A DNA stretch of 64,000 nt from Parafrankia elaeagni. Its GTDB lineage: Bacteria > Actinomycetota > Actinomycetes > Frankiales > Frankiaceae. Below the pieces are notes generated by a model. The model saw nothing but the letters and a program-made list of their open reading frames with translations. It made no database searches and was not told where the DNA came from. Position 1 is the first letter of the stretch; each line of letters starts with the position of its first letter. The stretch spans positions 62,193 to 126,192 of the forward strand of contig NZ_KB893671.1 in assembly GCF_000374165.1 (NCBI RefSeq), given 5' to 3'. Positions 29,601 to 38,034 of this stretch are shown here, one piece after another. The translations under genes and the position numbers were made by a program.

Positions 29601-30501
29601 CGGCAAGGGCGGCAACCTCGAGGAGACAGTCACCAAGAACAACCTGGAGGCGGCGGAGGAGATCGTCCGCCAGCTCCGGCTGCGCGACATCGGCGGCATC
29701 ATCGTCATCGACTTCATCGACATGGTGCTGGAGAGCAACCGCGAGCTGGTCCTGCGCCGGCTCACCGAATGCCTCGGCCGGGACCGGACCCGGCACCAGG
29801 TCGCCGAGGTCACCAGTCTCGGCCTGGTCCAGATGACCCGTAAGCGGGTCGGGCAGGGGCTGCTCGAGGCCTACAGCGAGCCGTGCGCACACTGCAACGG
29901 CCGCGGGGTGACGATCCATCTGGACGGGGCGCACGTGAGCGCGCCGCCGCCCCCCGCGCCGCCAGCCCAGCAGGCCGGCCCCACCGGGCGCAGGGCTCGG
30001 CAGGCGGCGAAGAGCGCCGGCCCGCCCCTGGTCGCCGCGGCGTCGGTGCCGGAGGCGGCCGTGGATGGCGACGTGCAGGCGGCGTCACCGGACGGGGAGC
30101 CCGCCGCCGGTGCCGCCGGCGGTGTCACTCCTGGTGCGGGTGGCGAAGCGGTCGCGGCCATCTCCGGTGTCCGCGGTGTGCGGGGCATCGAGGCGGCCCG
30201 GCAGGAGCCGGCACGCCCGGCTGGCAGCCTGAGCGACCCGGTGGCGACCGCCGCCCGGGAACTCGTCGCGGCCGGCCAGTCGGCAGCGCTTCCCGCGTCG
30301 AAGCCTCCCGCGTCGGACAGCACGGAGAACGCGGTCTTCGCGAACACCGACGACCCGGACAGTGTCCTGCACGCGGGGACGAACGGGGCGGGCCCGGCCG
30401 CCGTCACCGAGAAGCCGGCACGGACTCGCCGTCGGCGGGCATCCCGACCGGTGTCAAAGCCGACCGAGACGCTCCAGCCGTCAGACGTGGCCGGGAGCTG
30501 A
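26635..30501 (+). CDS. rne: Ribonuclease E/G with very long N-terminal extension
   Basis: 1288 residues. The first 680 or so are low complexity: Ala/Pro/Thr-rich to about 400, then acidic Asp/Glu blocks with clusters of Arg (RRRRGRRGRGRARG, RRRRRRRRS). The catalytic part follows: S1-like RNA-binding domain from about 690 (IAVLEDGVLVEHFVTR), then the DNase I-like domain with DVNTGKF and IVIDFIDM. Asp982 and Asp1026 match the magnesium-binding Asp303 and Asp346 of E. coli RNase E. The zinc link is CAHC (Cys1084, Cys1087). Residues 1110-1288 are again unstructured. Here the disordered scaffold sits on both sides of the catalytic core, as in other actinobacteria, not only at the C-terminus as in E. 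coli. It degrades mRNA and processes rRNA. Confidence 0.93.
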   Translation: MPDEDQTPEEQQTAPETSAVRSPRRRRAAGRPAGPPPGAAGPPPDPAEPETGSQSGAGKAPGPAPVTASAGTPPSTDAPTADAPTAPGADGADPVTDSASTPTRPARRTAARSRRVSRAVSAAGPEPAAAPATPDASPAADAVPPADASPIGETSPAVVVVAPEKPAASRRRATRSAANAAAAPASAADSGDGGAAVAPADPVTAAESSAASADTAAPADTTEQNEAAPAATRPRRTRARRSAAKAEPTEPVESSVSAAPAAAGPQVDGPSADPVPADRAGKSPAAGTSAVVEGSAPTGAPARPAAAVAAVAAVADEPVVAAEPVVADEPPASVAKAGTVSGDAAVAAGEVSVTSGAASAADERSERPARRRTRAFTPTWTSGTEAGAAAPATRPTARRPVAMIMFQQPEPAAPDPWGPRRHEPAPVPAVDEPVADAAVDDSQDSVTDENAEFDANAEFDADDAGQEAADAGTFGADADLDADSDDTGAGGTRRRRRGRRGRGRARGEDETTDLTDDDGEAEEPIREPEAGAEEHEAAEARPTRRRSRRVEVREVFDEPDEDDGDADLEPGAEHDQESDEDGADLDDGAEDSADDGTDDDRAGGSRRRRRRRRRSGTGESVPTPDDPPNTVVHVRETRRDDDLVRGVSGSTRLEAKRQRRREGRDSGRRRAPIVTEAEFLARRESVERRMIVKNNGDRTQIAVLEDGVLVEHFVTRASSASYAGNVYLGRVQNVLASMEAAFVDIGKGRNAVLYAGEVNYDASGLDGRPRKIEQVLKSGQSVLVQVSKDPIGHKGARLTSQVSLPGRYLVYVPDGQNAGISRKLPDTERARLKSILKKITPENGGVIVRTAAEGASEAELERDVERLVAQWEDIQHKAQKANAPSLLYGEPDLVVRVIRDIFNEDFTELVVQGAGEAATVEGYVDTVAPDLRDRVRRYVGTGDVFAEYRVDEQLAKALDRKVWLPSGGSLVIDRTEAMTVIDVNTGKFTGKGGNLEETVTKNNLEAAEEIVRQLRLRDIGGIIVIDFIDMVLESNRELVLRRLTECLGRDRTRHQVAEVTSLGLVQMTRKRVGQGLLEAYSEPCAHCNGRGVTIHLDGAHVSAPPPPAPPAQQAGPTGRRARQAAKSAGPPLVAAASVPEAAVDGDVQAASPDGEPAAGAAGGVTPGAGGEAVAAISGVRGVRGIEAARQEPARPAGSLSDPVATAARELVAAGQSAALPASKPPASDSTENAVFANTDDPDSVLHAGTNGAGPAAVTEKPARTRRRRASRPVSKPTETLQPSDVAGS

Positions 30502-30514
30502 GGCCCTGACCAGG

Positions 30515-30560
30515 CGCTCGGGTGCGCAGCCGGTGACCGCCGGTCCTGCGCACCCGAGCG
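30515..30560 (+). terminator. Terminator after rne
   Basis: CGCTCGGGTGCGCAG (30515-30529) and its exact complement (30546-30560) form a perfect 15-bp stem with a 16-nt loop, 13 nt after the rne stop. It faces the end of the minus-strand membrane-protein gene and could stop both transcripts. Confidence 0.7.
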
Positions 30561-30598
30561 GACGGGCCGCCGCGCCCAGGGGACAGACCGCGGACCCG

Positions 30599-31240
30599 TC
30601 AGGACGACAGGCCGGAAACCTTCCTGCTGACCGACGAGGACGAGGGAGCTGCCGGGGCCGCCCGGACGAACCCGTGGCCGCCGCGCTGGCGCATCAGCTC
30701 GTCGAGAGTGGCGCGGGAACGCCGCAGCGCGCCGTCCAGTGCCTGGCGTGCGCGGGGCTCGTCGCCCATCTGCAGCGCGTAGGACGCGACCACCAGCGTC
30801 TGCACCAGATCATCCTGTTCGGAGAGCGGATCGGCCATCCGCCCGGAGGCCGGCTGTGATGGCGGGCCCGGCGCGGTTCCCGTCGGCGCGGCGACGACGT
30901 CGGCGGCGGTCGCCCTGGTCAGCTCGCGGCCGTGCGCGGCCAGCCAGATCGCCGCGGCGGCGGTCAGGAGCGCCCAGCCGGCCCGTGCCCAGGCAGGGGG
31001 ACTGATCAGATCGTCGAAGGTCAGCTCGGCGGTGACCAGGGCGACGAGAACGACCAGCACCCCGAGAACCCTGATCGCCGACGGCGCCGGGAGACGTGCC
31101 TGACGGCCTGGCGCGGACGCACCATGGCCGACCGCGGCGGATGTGTGGCCCGCGGCGGTCGCGACCAGCGGGCGACAGACGACCATCAGGGCGGCGACGG
31201 TGGCCGCACCGGCCGCCCAGGTCACGTACTGCCAGTTCAC
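30599..31240 (-). CDS. Hypothetical membrane protein
   Basis: 213 residues with GTG start and AAGGGGA upstream. Three hydrophobic helices lie at about 5-30, 57-76 and 85-103. A cytoplasmic C-terminus (135-213) follows, with a helical segment (EQDDLVQTLVVASYALQMGDEPRARQALDGALRRSRATLDELM) that looks like a TPR-type or coiled-coil hairpin. It converges on rne and is divergent from rplU. I do not recognise a named family. Its coding nature is supported by helix pattern, clean start and convergent terminator. Confidence 0.7.
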   Translation of the reverse strand: MNWQYVTWAAGAATVAALMVVCRPLVATAAGHTSAAVGHGASAPGRQARLPAPSAIRVLGVLVVLVALVTAELTFDDLISPPAWARAGWALLTAAAAIWLAAHGRELTRATAADVVAAPTGTAPGPPSQPASGRMADPLSEQDDLVQTLVVASYALQMGDEPRARQALDGALRRSRATLDELMRQRGGHGFVRAAPAAPSSSSVSRKVSGLSS

Positions 31241-31816
31241 CGGATCGTCCCCTTACGCGCCGTCTGGTTGGCCACGGCCACCGCTCGGGTGGTGCGGCCC
31301 CACCTGCGCCGACATCCCGCCGGGTCGAGGAGGACCCCACATGCTTGCCGGGCGCGTCGCGTCCGACCATGGCCCGTCCGGGTCATAGCCAGGATGACCC
31401 TGTCGGTGTCTGCCTATCGCCCGTGTCCCCATCCCGGTGGTTCTATCTGTGTCCTCCGGTCGTCGACTGGTTGAGAACTGTCGGGACTGCTTGGGACCTG
31501 CTGGTCATATCCGGTGTGAGAGCCGTGGCGGGAGAGCGGACCGGTTGCTGGCGGCAGGCCTTTTTCACGCTTGCGCAGATGACCTGTAAGGTGGGACGGA
31601 CACGGGACAGGCGCGCGCTCGATGCCGTAACCAGGCCTCGATGCCGCGAGCAGGCTTCTCCGCAACCAGACTTCTTTCGGAGGCTGCTTGCAGAGGTGCG
31701 GCGCGGTGCCATCAGGATGGTTCTCCATCGGATGGCCGGCGCGGGCGTCAACCACGTGGGCAGACGTGAAGGGCCGCCAGCGCGGCCCATGCAAGATCCA
31801 ACAGCAGGGAGATCTG
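31241..31816. other. Divergent intergenic region, rplU promoter and leader
   Basis: 576 nt between the membrane-protein gene and rplU. No gene is supported. The right half carries the rplU promoter candidate (31564-31592) and about 215 nt of mRNA leader. The leader includes CTCCG/CGGAG-type inverted segments near 31660-31682, where autogenous control by L21 could act; that is inference from position. Confidence 0.5.
31564..31592 (+). promoter_or_regulatory. Candidate sigma-70 promoter of rplU-rpmA
   Basis: TTCACG (31564-31569) and TAAGGT (31587-31592) are separated by 17 nt, a good spacing for an actinobacterial housekeeping promoter. Transcription would start near 31599. Confidence 0.5.
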
Positions 31817-32134
31817 GTGTACGCGGTCGTTGCCAGCGGCGGCAAGCAGCACAGGGTCGCCGTCGGCGATGTCGTCGACGTCGAGCTCCTCTCCGGAGAG
31901 CCGGGCGCGGCCGTGAACCTTCCGGCGGTGCTCCTGGTCGACGGTGAGTCGGTCACGCACGACGCTGACGCACTTGCGTCCGTCGAGGTCACCGCCGAGG
32001 TCGTCGGGGTCGTCAAGGGTCCGAAGATCCGGATCCACAAGTTCAAGAACAAGACCGGCTACCACAAGCGCCAGGGGCATCGCCAGAAGTTCACGCGCCT
32101 CAAGGTGACCGGGATCGAGACGGGGAAGGCCTGA
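31817..32134 (+). CDS. rplU: 50S ribosomal protein L21
   Basis: 105 residues, normal length. [20 protein letters not shown] is the conserved opening and [19 protein letters not shown] the RNA-binding end. GTG start at 31817 with AGGGAGA upstream. It is followed after 4 nt by rpmA and then obgE, the universal L21-L27-Obg order. Confidence 0.97.
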   Translation: MYAVVASGGKQHRVAVGDVVDVELLSGEPGAAVNLPAVLLVDGESVTHDADALASVEVTAEVVGVVKGPKIRIHKFKNKTGYHKRQGHRQKFTRLKVTGIETGKA

Positions 32135-32138
32135 CGAC

Positions 32139-32429
32139 ATGGCGCATAAGAAGGGCGCGAGTTCCTCGCGTAACGGGCGTGACTCGAACGCGCAGCGGCT
32201 CGGCGTCAAGCGGTTCGGCGGCCAGCTCGTCAAGGCCGGCGAGATCATCGTCCGCCAGCGCGGCACCCACTTCCACCCGGGCGACCTGGTCGGCCGTGGC
32301 GGCGACGACACTCTGTTCGCCCTGGCTCCCGGCCACGTCGAGTTCGGCCGCAAGCGGGGTCGCCGCGTCGTGAACATCGTCGCGGTGCAGAACGGGCAGG
32401 CCGAGGAGAAGGTCGCGGTCAGCGCCTGA
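32139..32429 (+). CDS. rpmA: 50S ribosomal protein L27
   Basis: 96 residues. [29 protein letters not shown] begins directly with the mature form, as in Gram-negatives and actinobacteria, with no cleavable N-terminal extension of the firmicute type. [23 protein letters not shown] is the family core. The stop codon lies within the terminator hairpin. Confidence 0.97.
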   Translation: MAHKKGASSSRNGRDSNAQRLGVKRFGGQLVKAGEIIVRQRGTHFHPGDLVGRGGDDTLFALAPGHVEFGRKRGRRVVNIVAVQNGQAEEKVAVSA

Positions 32430-32446
32430 CGCTTGCCGTCAGGCGC
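32422..32446 (+). terminator. Terminator overlapping the rpmA stop codon
   Basis: GCGCCTGACG (32422-32431) and CGTCAGGCGC (32437-32446) form a perfect 10-bp stem with a 5-nt loop. The rpmA TGA lies in the left arm, so a translating ribosome would cover it. It separates rplU-rpmA from obgE, which begins 227 nt later. Confidence 0.65.
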
Positions 32447-32673
32447 CAGAGCGGGCCGCTGGTCCGCCTGGTAGTCGGATGTAGTTGGTAGTTCGTTCAC
32501 TGGGCGCCGCGTGAGCCACCGCCGAACCCCGGCCGGTGGCATGCGCGGCGCTCTCGTGTGTCCCCTGCCGTCGGCCGCGGACCGCGGCGGCGGGCCAGGG
32601 AGCTGGGCTGGGCCCGGGCAGGTGCGTGCCAGGTAGGCGCGGCACGACACGAGCAGGATAGAGGTGGCCGACC

Positions 32674-34329
32674 ATGGCGACGTTCGTCGACAGGGTGGTT
32701 CTGCACGCCGCTGCAGGCGATGGCGGCCACGGCTGCTGCTCGATCCACCGGGAGAAGTTCAAGCCCCTCGGCGGCCCGGACGGCGGCAACGGCGGGCGCG
32801 GCGGCGATGTGCTGCTGCGCGTCGACAACGGGGTCACGACCCTGCTCGACTTCCACTTCCACCCCCATCAGAAGGCCGGCAGCGGCCGGCCTGGCCAGGG
32901 CTCCAACCGGCACGGCGCCGACGGCGACGACCTGGTCCTCGCCGTCCCGGACGGGACGGTCGTGATCTCGTCGGACGGCGAGGAGATCGTCGATCTGATC
33001 GGTCCGGGCAGTACCTACGTCCTCGCGCACGGCGGCCGTGGCGGTCGCGGCAACGCGTCACTGGCCTCCACCCGCCGCAAGGCGCCCGGCTTCGCCGAGC
33101 TCGGCGAGCCGGGGGAGCAGCTGGACGCCGTCCTGGAGCTGAAGAGCGTCGCCGACGTCGCCCTCGTCGGCTTCCCCAGCGCGGGGAAGTCGTCGCTGGT
33201 CTCGGTGCTCAGCGCCGCCCGCCCCAAGATCGCCGACTACCCGTTCACGACGCTGGTGCCGAACCTGGGGGTCGTCCGGGCCGGCGATCATCCGCCCTAC
33301 ACGGTGGCGGATGTGCCGGGGCTGATCCCGGGTGCGAGCCAGGGGCGTGGGCTGGGCCTGGAGTTCCTGCGGCACATCGAGCGCTGCTCGCTGATCGTGC
33401 ACGTGCTGGACTGCGCCACGCTCGAACCGGGCCGTGACCCGCTGACCGACCTCGACGTGATCGAGGCGGAGCTGGCGGCCTACACGACCGACCTGTCCGA
33501 CCGGCCCCGCCTCGTCGTGCTGAACAAGGTCGACGTTCCGGACGCCGCCGAGCTCGCCGAGCTGGTCACCGCGGACCTGCTGGCCCGCGGGCTGGCCGTC
33601 CACGCGGTGAGCACGGCCAGCCACCAGGGGGTGCGCGCCCTCTCGCTCGCCCTCGCCGAGCTGGTCGCGAACCTACGGGCCGCGGCACCGAGCCGGAGCG
33701 TCCCGCGGGTGGTCCTGCGCCCGCGGGCGGTCAACGAACCCGACTTCACGGTGCGGCCGGAGGGCGAGGGGTTCGTCGTCGGCGGGCCGAAGCCGCTGCG
33801 GTGGGTGCGCCAGACCGACTTCGCCAACGAGGAGGCGATCGGCTACCTGGCAGACCGGCTCGCCCGGCTCGGGGTGGAGAAGGAGCTGGCACGCCAGGGA
33901 GCCGTCCCCGGGGTGGAGGTCACCATCGGCGACGTGACCTTCGACTGGGAGCCGACCCTGTCAGGCCGTGACGCCCTGATCCTCGAAGCCGCCCACGGCA
34001 GCGGGAACGGGAACGGTTTGGACGGCAACGGAGCCGACGGGGACGGCTACGGCGTGGTCCGTCCGGTGCCTCTGCCGACGGTCGCGACCGTCGGCGGGTC
34101 CGGTGGGGTGCCGGGAGCCGGTCGGTCCGGTGTTCGGGCCGGGGCCGTGGCGGACGTCCCGATGGGCCCGCGGGGCACCGACCAGCGGTTCCGGACGTCC
34201 AGGCGACCGACCAGGGCGGAACGGGCGGCACGCCGCGACGGTGTGGGCGGCTTCGACGAGTTCGGCGGTCACGACGAGCCCGCTGCTGGCGGCGACGCCA
34301 CCGGTGGCAGCCCGGGTGAGCGTGGGTAG
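32674..34329 (+). CDS. obgE: GTPase ObgE/CgtA
   Basis: 551 residues. The glycine-rich Obg fold (1-158) has [14 protein letters not shown] and [14 protein letters not shown]. The G domain has G1 GFPSAGKSS (166-174), G3 DVPGLI and G4 NKVD. The OCT domain (about 345-425, with [22 protein letters not shown]) is present as in actinobacteria. A 120-residue Gly/Arg-rich tail follows. It acts in 50S assembly and stress control. proB follows after 3 nt. Confidence 0.96.
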   Translation: MATFVDRVVLHAAAGDGGHGCCSIHREKFKPLGGPDGGNGGRGGDVLLRVDNGVTTLLDFHFHPHQKAGSGRPGQGSNRHGADGDDLVLAVPDGTVVISSDGEEIVDLIGPGSTYVLAHGGRGGRGNASLASTRRKAPGFAELGEPGEQLDAVLELKSVADVALVGFPSAGKSSLVSVLSAARPKIADYPFTTLVPNLGVVRAGDHPPYTVADVPGLIPGASQGRGLGLEFLRHIERCSLIVHVLDCATLEPGRDPLTDLDVIEAELAAYTTDLSDRPRLVVLNKVDVPDAAELAELVTADLLARGLAVHAVSTASHQGVRALSLALAELVANLRAAAPSRSVPRVVLRPRAVNEPDFTVRPEGEGFVVGGPKPLRWVRQTDFANEEAIGYLADRLARLGVEKELARQGAVPGVEVTIGDVTFDWEPTLSGRDALILEAAHGSGNGNGLDGNGADGDGYGVVRPVPLPTVATVGGSGGVPGAGRSGVRAGAVADVPMGPRGTDQRFRTSRRPTRAERAARRDGVGGFDEFGGHDEPAAGGDATGGSPGERG

Positions 34330-34332
34330 CTC

Positions 34333-35448
34333 GTGGCACGGTCCTTCGTCACCGAGGCGACCCGCGTCGTCGTCAAGGTCGGTTCCTCCTCGCTGACCAG
34401 CGCCGCCGGCGGGCTGGACACCGCGCGGGTCGAGGCCCTCGTCGCCGCGGTGGTGAGCCGGGCGGGTGGGCTGGTGCTGGTGTCGTCCGGGGCGATCGCC
34501 GCCGGGCTCGCCCCGCTCGGCCTGGCCCGGCGGCCCCGCGACCTGGCCACTCTGCAGGCCGCGGCCAGCGTCGGGCAGAGCGAGCTCGTCCACCGCTACG
34601 CCGAGGCGTTCGGCCGGGCCGGGCACCGCGTCGGCCAGGTCCTGCTGACCGAGACCGATGTGGTCCGCCGGACCCACTACCGCAACGCACGCACGACGTT
34701 GGAGCGGCTGCTGGTCCTGGGCGTGGTGCCGGTCGTGAACGAGAACGACGCGGTCGCCACCCAGGAGATCCGGTTCGGTGACAACGACCGGCTCGCCGCG
34801 ATCGTGGCTCATCTGGTGTCCGCGGACCTGCTCGTGCTGCTCTCGGACGTCGACGGTGTCTACGAGTCGAACCCGCGTCTCGGCCCGGCCCGGATGCTGC
34901 GGGACGTCCGGTCGGACGCCGACCTCGACGGGCTCACCGCCCGCGGCACCGGTGCGGCCGGTGTCGGCGTCGGCGGCATGGCGACGAAGATCGACGCGGC
35001 GCGGATCGCGGCGGCGGGTGGCGTCCCCACCGTCGTGACCTCGGCGTCGCTCGCGGCGGCAGCGCTGGCCGGTGACGAGGTCGGGACGGTGTTCCACCCG
35101 ACCGGTCCGCGGCGGGCGTCCCGCCTGCTGTGGCTCGCCTACGCGACCGCCCCCGAGGGGCGGCTGTACCTGGACGACGGCGCGGTCACCGCTGTCGTCG
35201 ACCGCCGTGCCTCCCTGTTGCCCGCCGGCGTGACCCGGATAGAGGGGGAGTTCTCCGCTGGCGACCCGGTCGACCTGGTCGACCCACGAGGCCGTCCGGT
35301 GGCCCGTGGCCTGGTCGAGTTCGACTCGGCCGAGCTTCCGGGCATGCTCGGCCGGTCGACGATGGACCTGGCGGCCGAGCGCGGCCCGTTCTACGAGCGT
35401 GAGATCGTCCATCGGGACGACCTCGTCCTGCTGCTCACCCGCCGCTGA
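34333..35448 (+). CDS. proB: Glutamate 5-kinase
   Basis: 371 residues. The amino-acid kinase domain (1-255) opens with VVVKVGSSSLT and includes LLSDVDGVYESNP and GVGGMATKIDAARIA. The C-terminal PUA domain (about 275-360) carries GVTRIEGEFSAGDPVDLVDP. It makes glutamyl phosphate, the first step of proline synthesis, and is inhibited by proline through the kinase domain in characterised relatives. GTG start 3 nt after the obgE stop. Confidence 0.96.
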   Translation: MARSFVTEATRVVVKVGSSSLTSAAGGLDTARVEALVAAVVSRAGGLVLVSSGAIAAGLAPLGLARRPRDLATLQAAASVGQSELVHRYAEAFGRAGHRVGQVLLTETDVVRRTHYRNARTTLERLLVLGVVPVVNENDAVATQEIRFGDNDRLAAIVAHLVSADLLVLLSDVDGVYESNPRLGPARMLRDVRSDADLDGLTARGTGAAGVGVGGMATKIDAARIAAAGGVPTVVTSASLAAAALAGDEVGTVFHPTGPRRASRLLWLAYATAPEGRLYLDDGAVTAVVDRRASLLPAGVTRIEGEFSAGDPVDLVDPRGRPVARGLVEFDSAELPGMLGRSTMDLAAERGPFYEREIVHRDDLVLLLTRR

Positions 35449-35589
35449 ACGGGGCGAGTTGCTCCGGTCGCGGGCCCGCGGGTACCGGACGCCGGTAGCC
35501 TCGAGAAGGTCGTGCGCGGCGCGACCGCGCCGGCGACGCCGGCCCGGGGCCCGCGCCGGAGGTCGCGGACAGTCGGAGGGATTGCGGTC

Positions 35590-36846
35590 ATGAACACGTC
35601 GGCGGAGGACGTCCGAGCCAGCGCGGTGCGAGCCCGGCGGGCCGCCGGTGTGCTCGCGCCGCTGCCGCGGGCGGCGAAGGACACCGCCCTGCTCGGCATG
35701 GCCACGGCGCTCCTCGACCGGGCGGCCGACATCCTCGCCGCGAACGCGGTCGACACCGCCGCGGCCCGGACGGGCGGAATGTCCGACGCACTGGTCGACC
35801 GGCTGACGCTGACCCCGGTCCGGATCGAGGCGATGGCCGGTGGGCTGCGCCAGGTGGCGGCGCTCGAGGACCCGGTCGGCGAGGTCGTCCGCGGCCGGGT
35901 TCTGGCCAACGGGCTGGAGCTGCGCCAGGTGCGGGTGCCGCTGGGCGTCGTCGGGATCATCTACGAGGCGCGGCCCAATGTCACGGTGGACGCGGCGGGT
36001 CTGTGCCTGAAGAGCGGGAACGCGGTGCTGCTGCGTGGCAGCGCCTCCGCGCTGCACTCCAACCGGGTGCTGGTCGACGTGCTGCGGGAGGCCGCCGAGG
36101 CGGCCGGGCTGCCGGCGGATGCCGTGCAGCTGGTGCCGGGGGCCGACCACGAGTCGGTGAAGCACCTCATGCGGCTGCGCGGGCTGGTCGACGTGCTCAT
36201 CCCGCGCGGCGGCGCCGGCCTGATCCGCACGGTCGTCGAGGAGTCGACGGTGCCGGTGATCGAGACCGGGGTGGGCAACTGCCATGTGTACGTGGACGCC
36301 GACGCCGACCTGGACATCGCGCTGGCCGTCACGGTGAACGCGAAGACCCAGAAGGTCTCGGTCTGCAACTCCGCGGAGACGCTGCTCGTCCACGCGGGTG
36401 TCGCTGAGGAGTTCCTGCCCCGGGTGCTCGCAGCGCTGCGGGACGCGGGCGTGACCATCCACGGCGACGAGACCGTGCGGGCCGTCGACCCGTCGGCGGT
36501 GCCGGTCACCGACGAGGACTGGGCCACCGAGTACCTGTCGCTGGACATGGCGGTCGGGGTCGTCAGCTCCCTGGATGAGGCGGTCGAGCACATCCGGCGC
36601 TGGAGCAGCGGCCACACCGAGGCGATCATCACCCGTTCGCTGGCGGCGAGCCGCCGGTTCACCGCGTCCTGCGACAGCGCCGCGGTGATGGTGAACGCCT
36701 CGACGCGGTTCACCGACGGCGAGCGTTTCGGGATGGGCGCCGAGATCGGGATTTCCACCCAGAAGCTGCACGCCCGTGGGCCGATGGGGCTTGCCGAGCT
36801 GACGTCGACGACCTGGCTCGGTATCGGGGACGGTCATCTGGTGTAG
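35590..36846 (+). CDS. proA: Glutamate-5-semialdehyde dehydrogenase (gamma-glutamyl phosphate reductase)
   Basis: 418 residues, normal length. The aldehyde dehydrogenase fold carries [24 protein letters not shown], the cofactor-site PRGGAGLI, and the catalytic Cys259 in [12 protein letters not shown]. It reduces glutamyl phosphate with NADPH, the second proline step. ATG 35590 has GGAGGG 8-9 nt upstream. The 141-nt gap after proB has no gene. Confidence 0.96.
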   Translation: MNTSAEDVRASAVRARRAAGVLAPLPRAAKDTALLGMATALLDRAADILAANAVDTAAARTGGMSDALVDRLTLTPVRIEAMAGGLRQVAALEDPVGEVVRGRVLANGLELRQVRVPLGVVGIIYEARPNVTVDAAGLCLKSGNAVLLRGSASALHSNRVLVDVLREAAEAAGLPADAVQLVPGADHESVKHLMRLRGLVDVLIPRGGAGLIRTVVEESTVPVIETGVGNCHVYVDADADLDIALAVTVNAKTQKVSVCNSAETLLVHAGVAEEFLPRVLAALRDAGVTIHGDETVRAVDPSAVPVTDEDWATEYLSLDMAVGVVSSLDEAVEHIRRWSSGHTEAIITRSLAASRRFTASCDSAAVMVNASTRFTDGERFGMGAEIGISTQKLHARGPMGLAELTSTTWLGIGDGHLV

Positions 36847-37058
36847 AACCGAGCCTGGTACCTCGCGGATTGCGCGACGGCCGGTGACCTGGCTGTTTCC
36901 GCTGGTGACAATGCTGGTGGCGCTGGCGCAAAAGTGGCCCGTGGGTGCGGTGCGGAGCATTCCGCAAGGCCCTCGTTCCTCGTCAATCCGTCATGTGCTG
37001 CCAACCACTGGCACTATGGACGGTGGGGTACTACCAGGCACCGGATCGGAAGGTGGCC

Positions 37059-37991
37059 ATGTCGTCGCAGGGATACGCGTTCGCTGATGTCGCGGATGTG
37101 CGGGAGCGGCTCCGGGAGACGGGTTATCTCGCCGACGAGGCGATCGCCACCACGGTCTTCCTCGCGGACCGGCTCGGTAAGCCGCTGCTGGTCGAGGGGC
37201 CGGCCGGTGTCGGCAAGACCGAACTCGCCAAGGCGCTGACCAGCGCGGTCGGGGCCGAGCTGATCCGGCTGCAGTGCTACGAGGGCCTGGACGAGGCCCG
37301 CGCCCTCTACGAGTGGAACTACAAGAAGCAGCTGCTGCGGATCCAGGCCGCCGGCGCGGCTCCCGAGGCAGCCCCCGGTCCCGAGGGCGTGGCCGGTGGC
37401 GCGCCGGCGGGCGCGGGCACCTGGCAGCAGACCCACGACGACATCTTCAGCGAGGAGTTCCTCCTCTCCCGGCCGCTGCTCACCGCGATCCGGCGTGACG
37501 AGCCGACCGTCCTGCTCATCGACGAGACCGACAAGGCCGACGTCGAGGTCGAGGGCCTGCTCCTGGAGGTGCTGTCGGACTTCCAGGTGACGATTCCCGA
37601 GCTGGGCACGGTGAAGGCGACCCGCCGCCCGTTCGTCATCCTCACCTCGAACGCCACCCGGGAGCTGTCGGAGGCTCTCAAGCGCCGCTGCCTCTATCTC
37701 AATCTCGACTACCCCTCCGCGGCCCGGGAGAAGGAGATCGTCCTGTCCCGGGTGCCGGAGCTCCCCGAGAAGATGGCGGAGTCGCTGGTACGGATCGTCC
37801 GGGCACTGCGGGCGATGGAGCTGAAGAAGGCGCCGTCGATCGCCGAGACCATCGACTGGGGCCAGACGGTCCTCGCACTGGGCTTCGACACGATGGACGA
37901 CGCGGCCGTCACCTCGACTCTCGGCGTGGTCCTCAAGCACGCCAGTGACCAGGCACGCGCGATCAGCCAGCTCAAGCTCGGCGCCAACTGA
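37059..37991 (+). CDS. MoxR family AAA+ ATPase
   Basis: 310 residues. Walker A GPAGVGKT at 47-54, Walker B VLLIDETDKAD, sensor 1 ILTSNATREL, arginine region ALKRRCLYLNL. A Gly/Pro/Ala-rich insert (about 103-124) sits between CYEGLDEARALYEWNYKKQLLR and the sensor half. These ATPases act as chaperones for metal-centre insertion or complex assembly and usually work with a VWA protein, which is the next gene. ATG 37059 has GGAAGG 6 nt upstream. It resembles the CoxD branch, but no carbon monoxide dehydrogenase gene is present. Confidence 0.9.
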   Translation: MSSQGYAFADVADVRERLRETGYLADEAIATTVFLADRLGKPLLVEGPAGVGKTELAKALTSAVGAELIRLQCYEGLDEARALYEWNYKKQLLRIQAAGAAPEAAPGPEGVAGGAPAGAGTWQQTHDDIFSEEFLLSRPLLTAIRRDEPTVLLIDETDKADVEVEGLLLEVLSDFQVTIPELGTVKATRRPFVILTSNATRELSEALKRRCLYLNLDYPSAAREKEIVLSRVPELPEKMAESLVRIVRALRAMELKKAPSIAETIDWGQTVLALGFDTMDDAAVTSTLGVVLKHASDQARAISQLKLGAN

Positions 37992-38034
37992 CGGCGGACG
38001 GCAGGCCCCGCCGGGCCCAGAACCGGAGGTCCCG

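Noticed and set aside
27079-29934. 951-codon minus-strand open frame opposite rne
   Set aside because: It mirrors the low-complexity and catalytic parts of RNase E; composition is an artefact of GC-rich third positions.
33961-36960. 999-codon minus-strand open frame opposite obgE-proB-proA
   Set aside because: It spans three conserved genes on the other strand and contains no recognisable domain.
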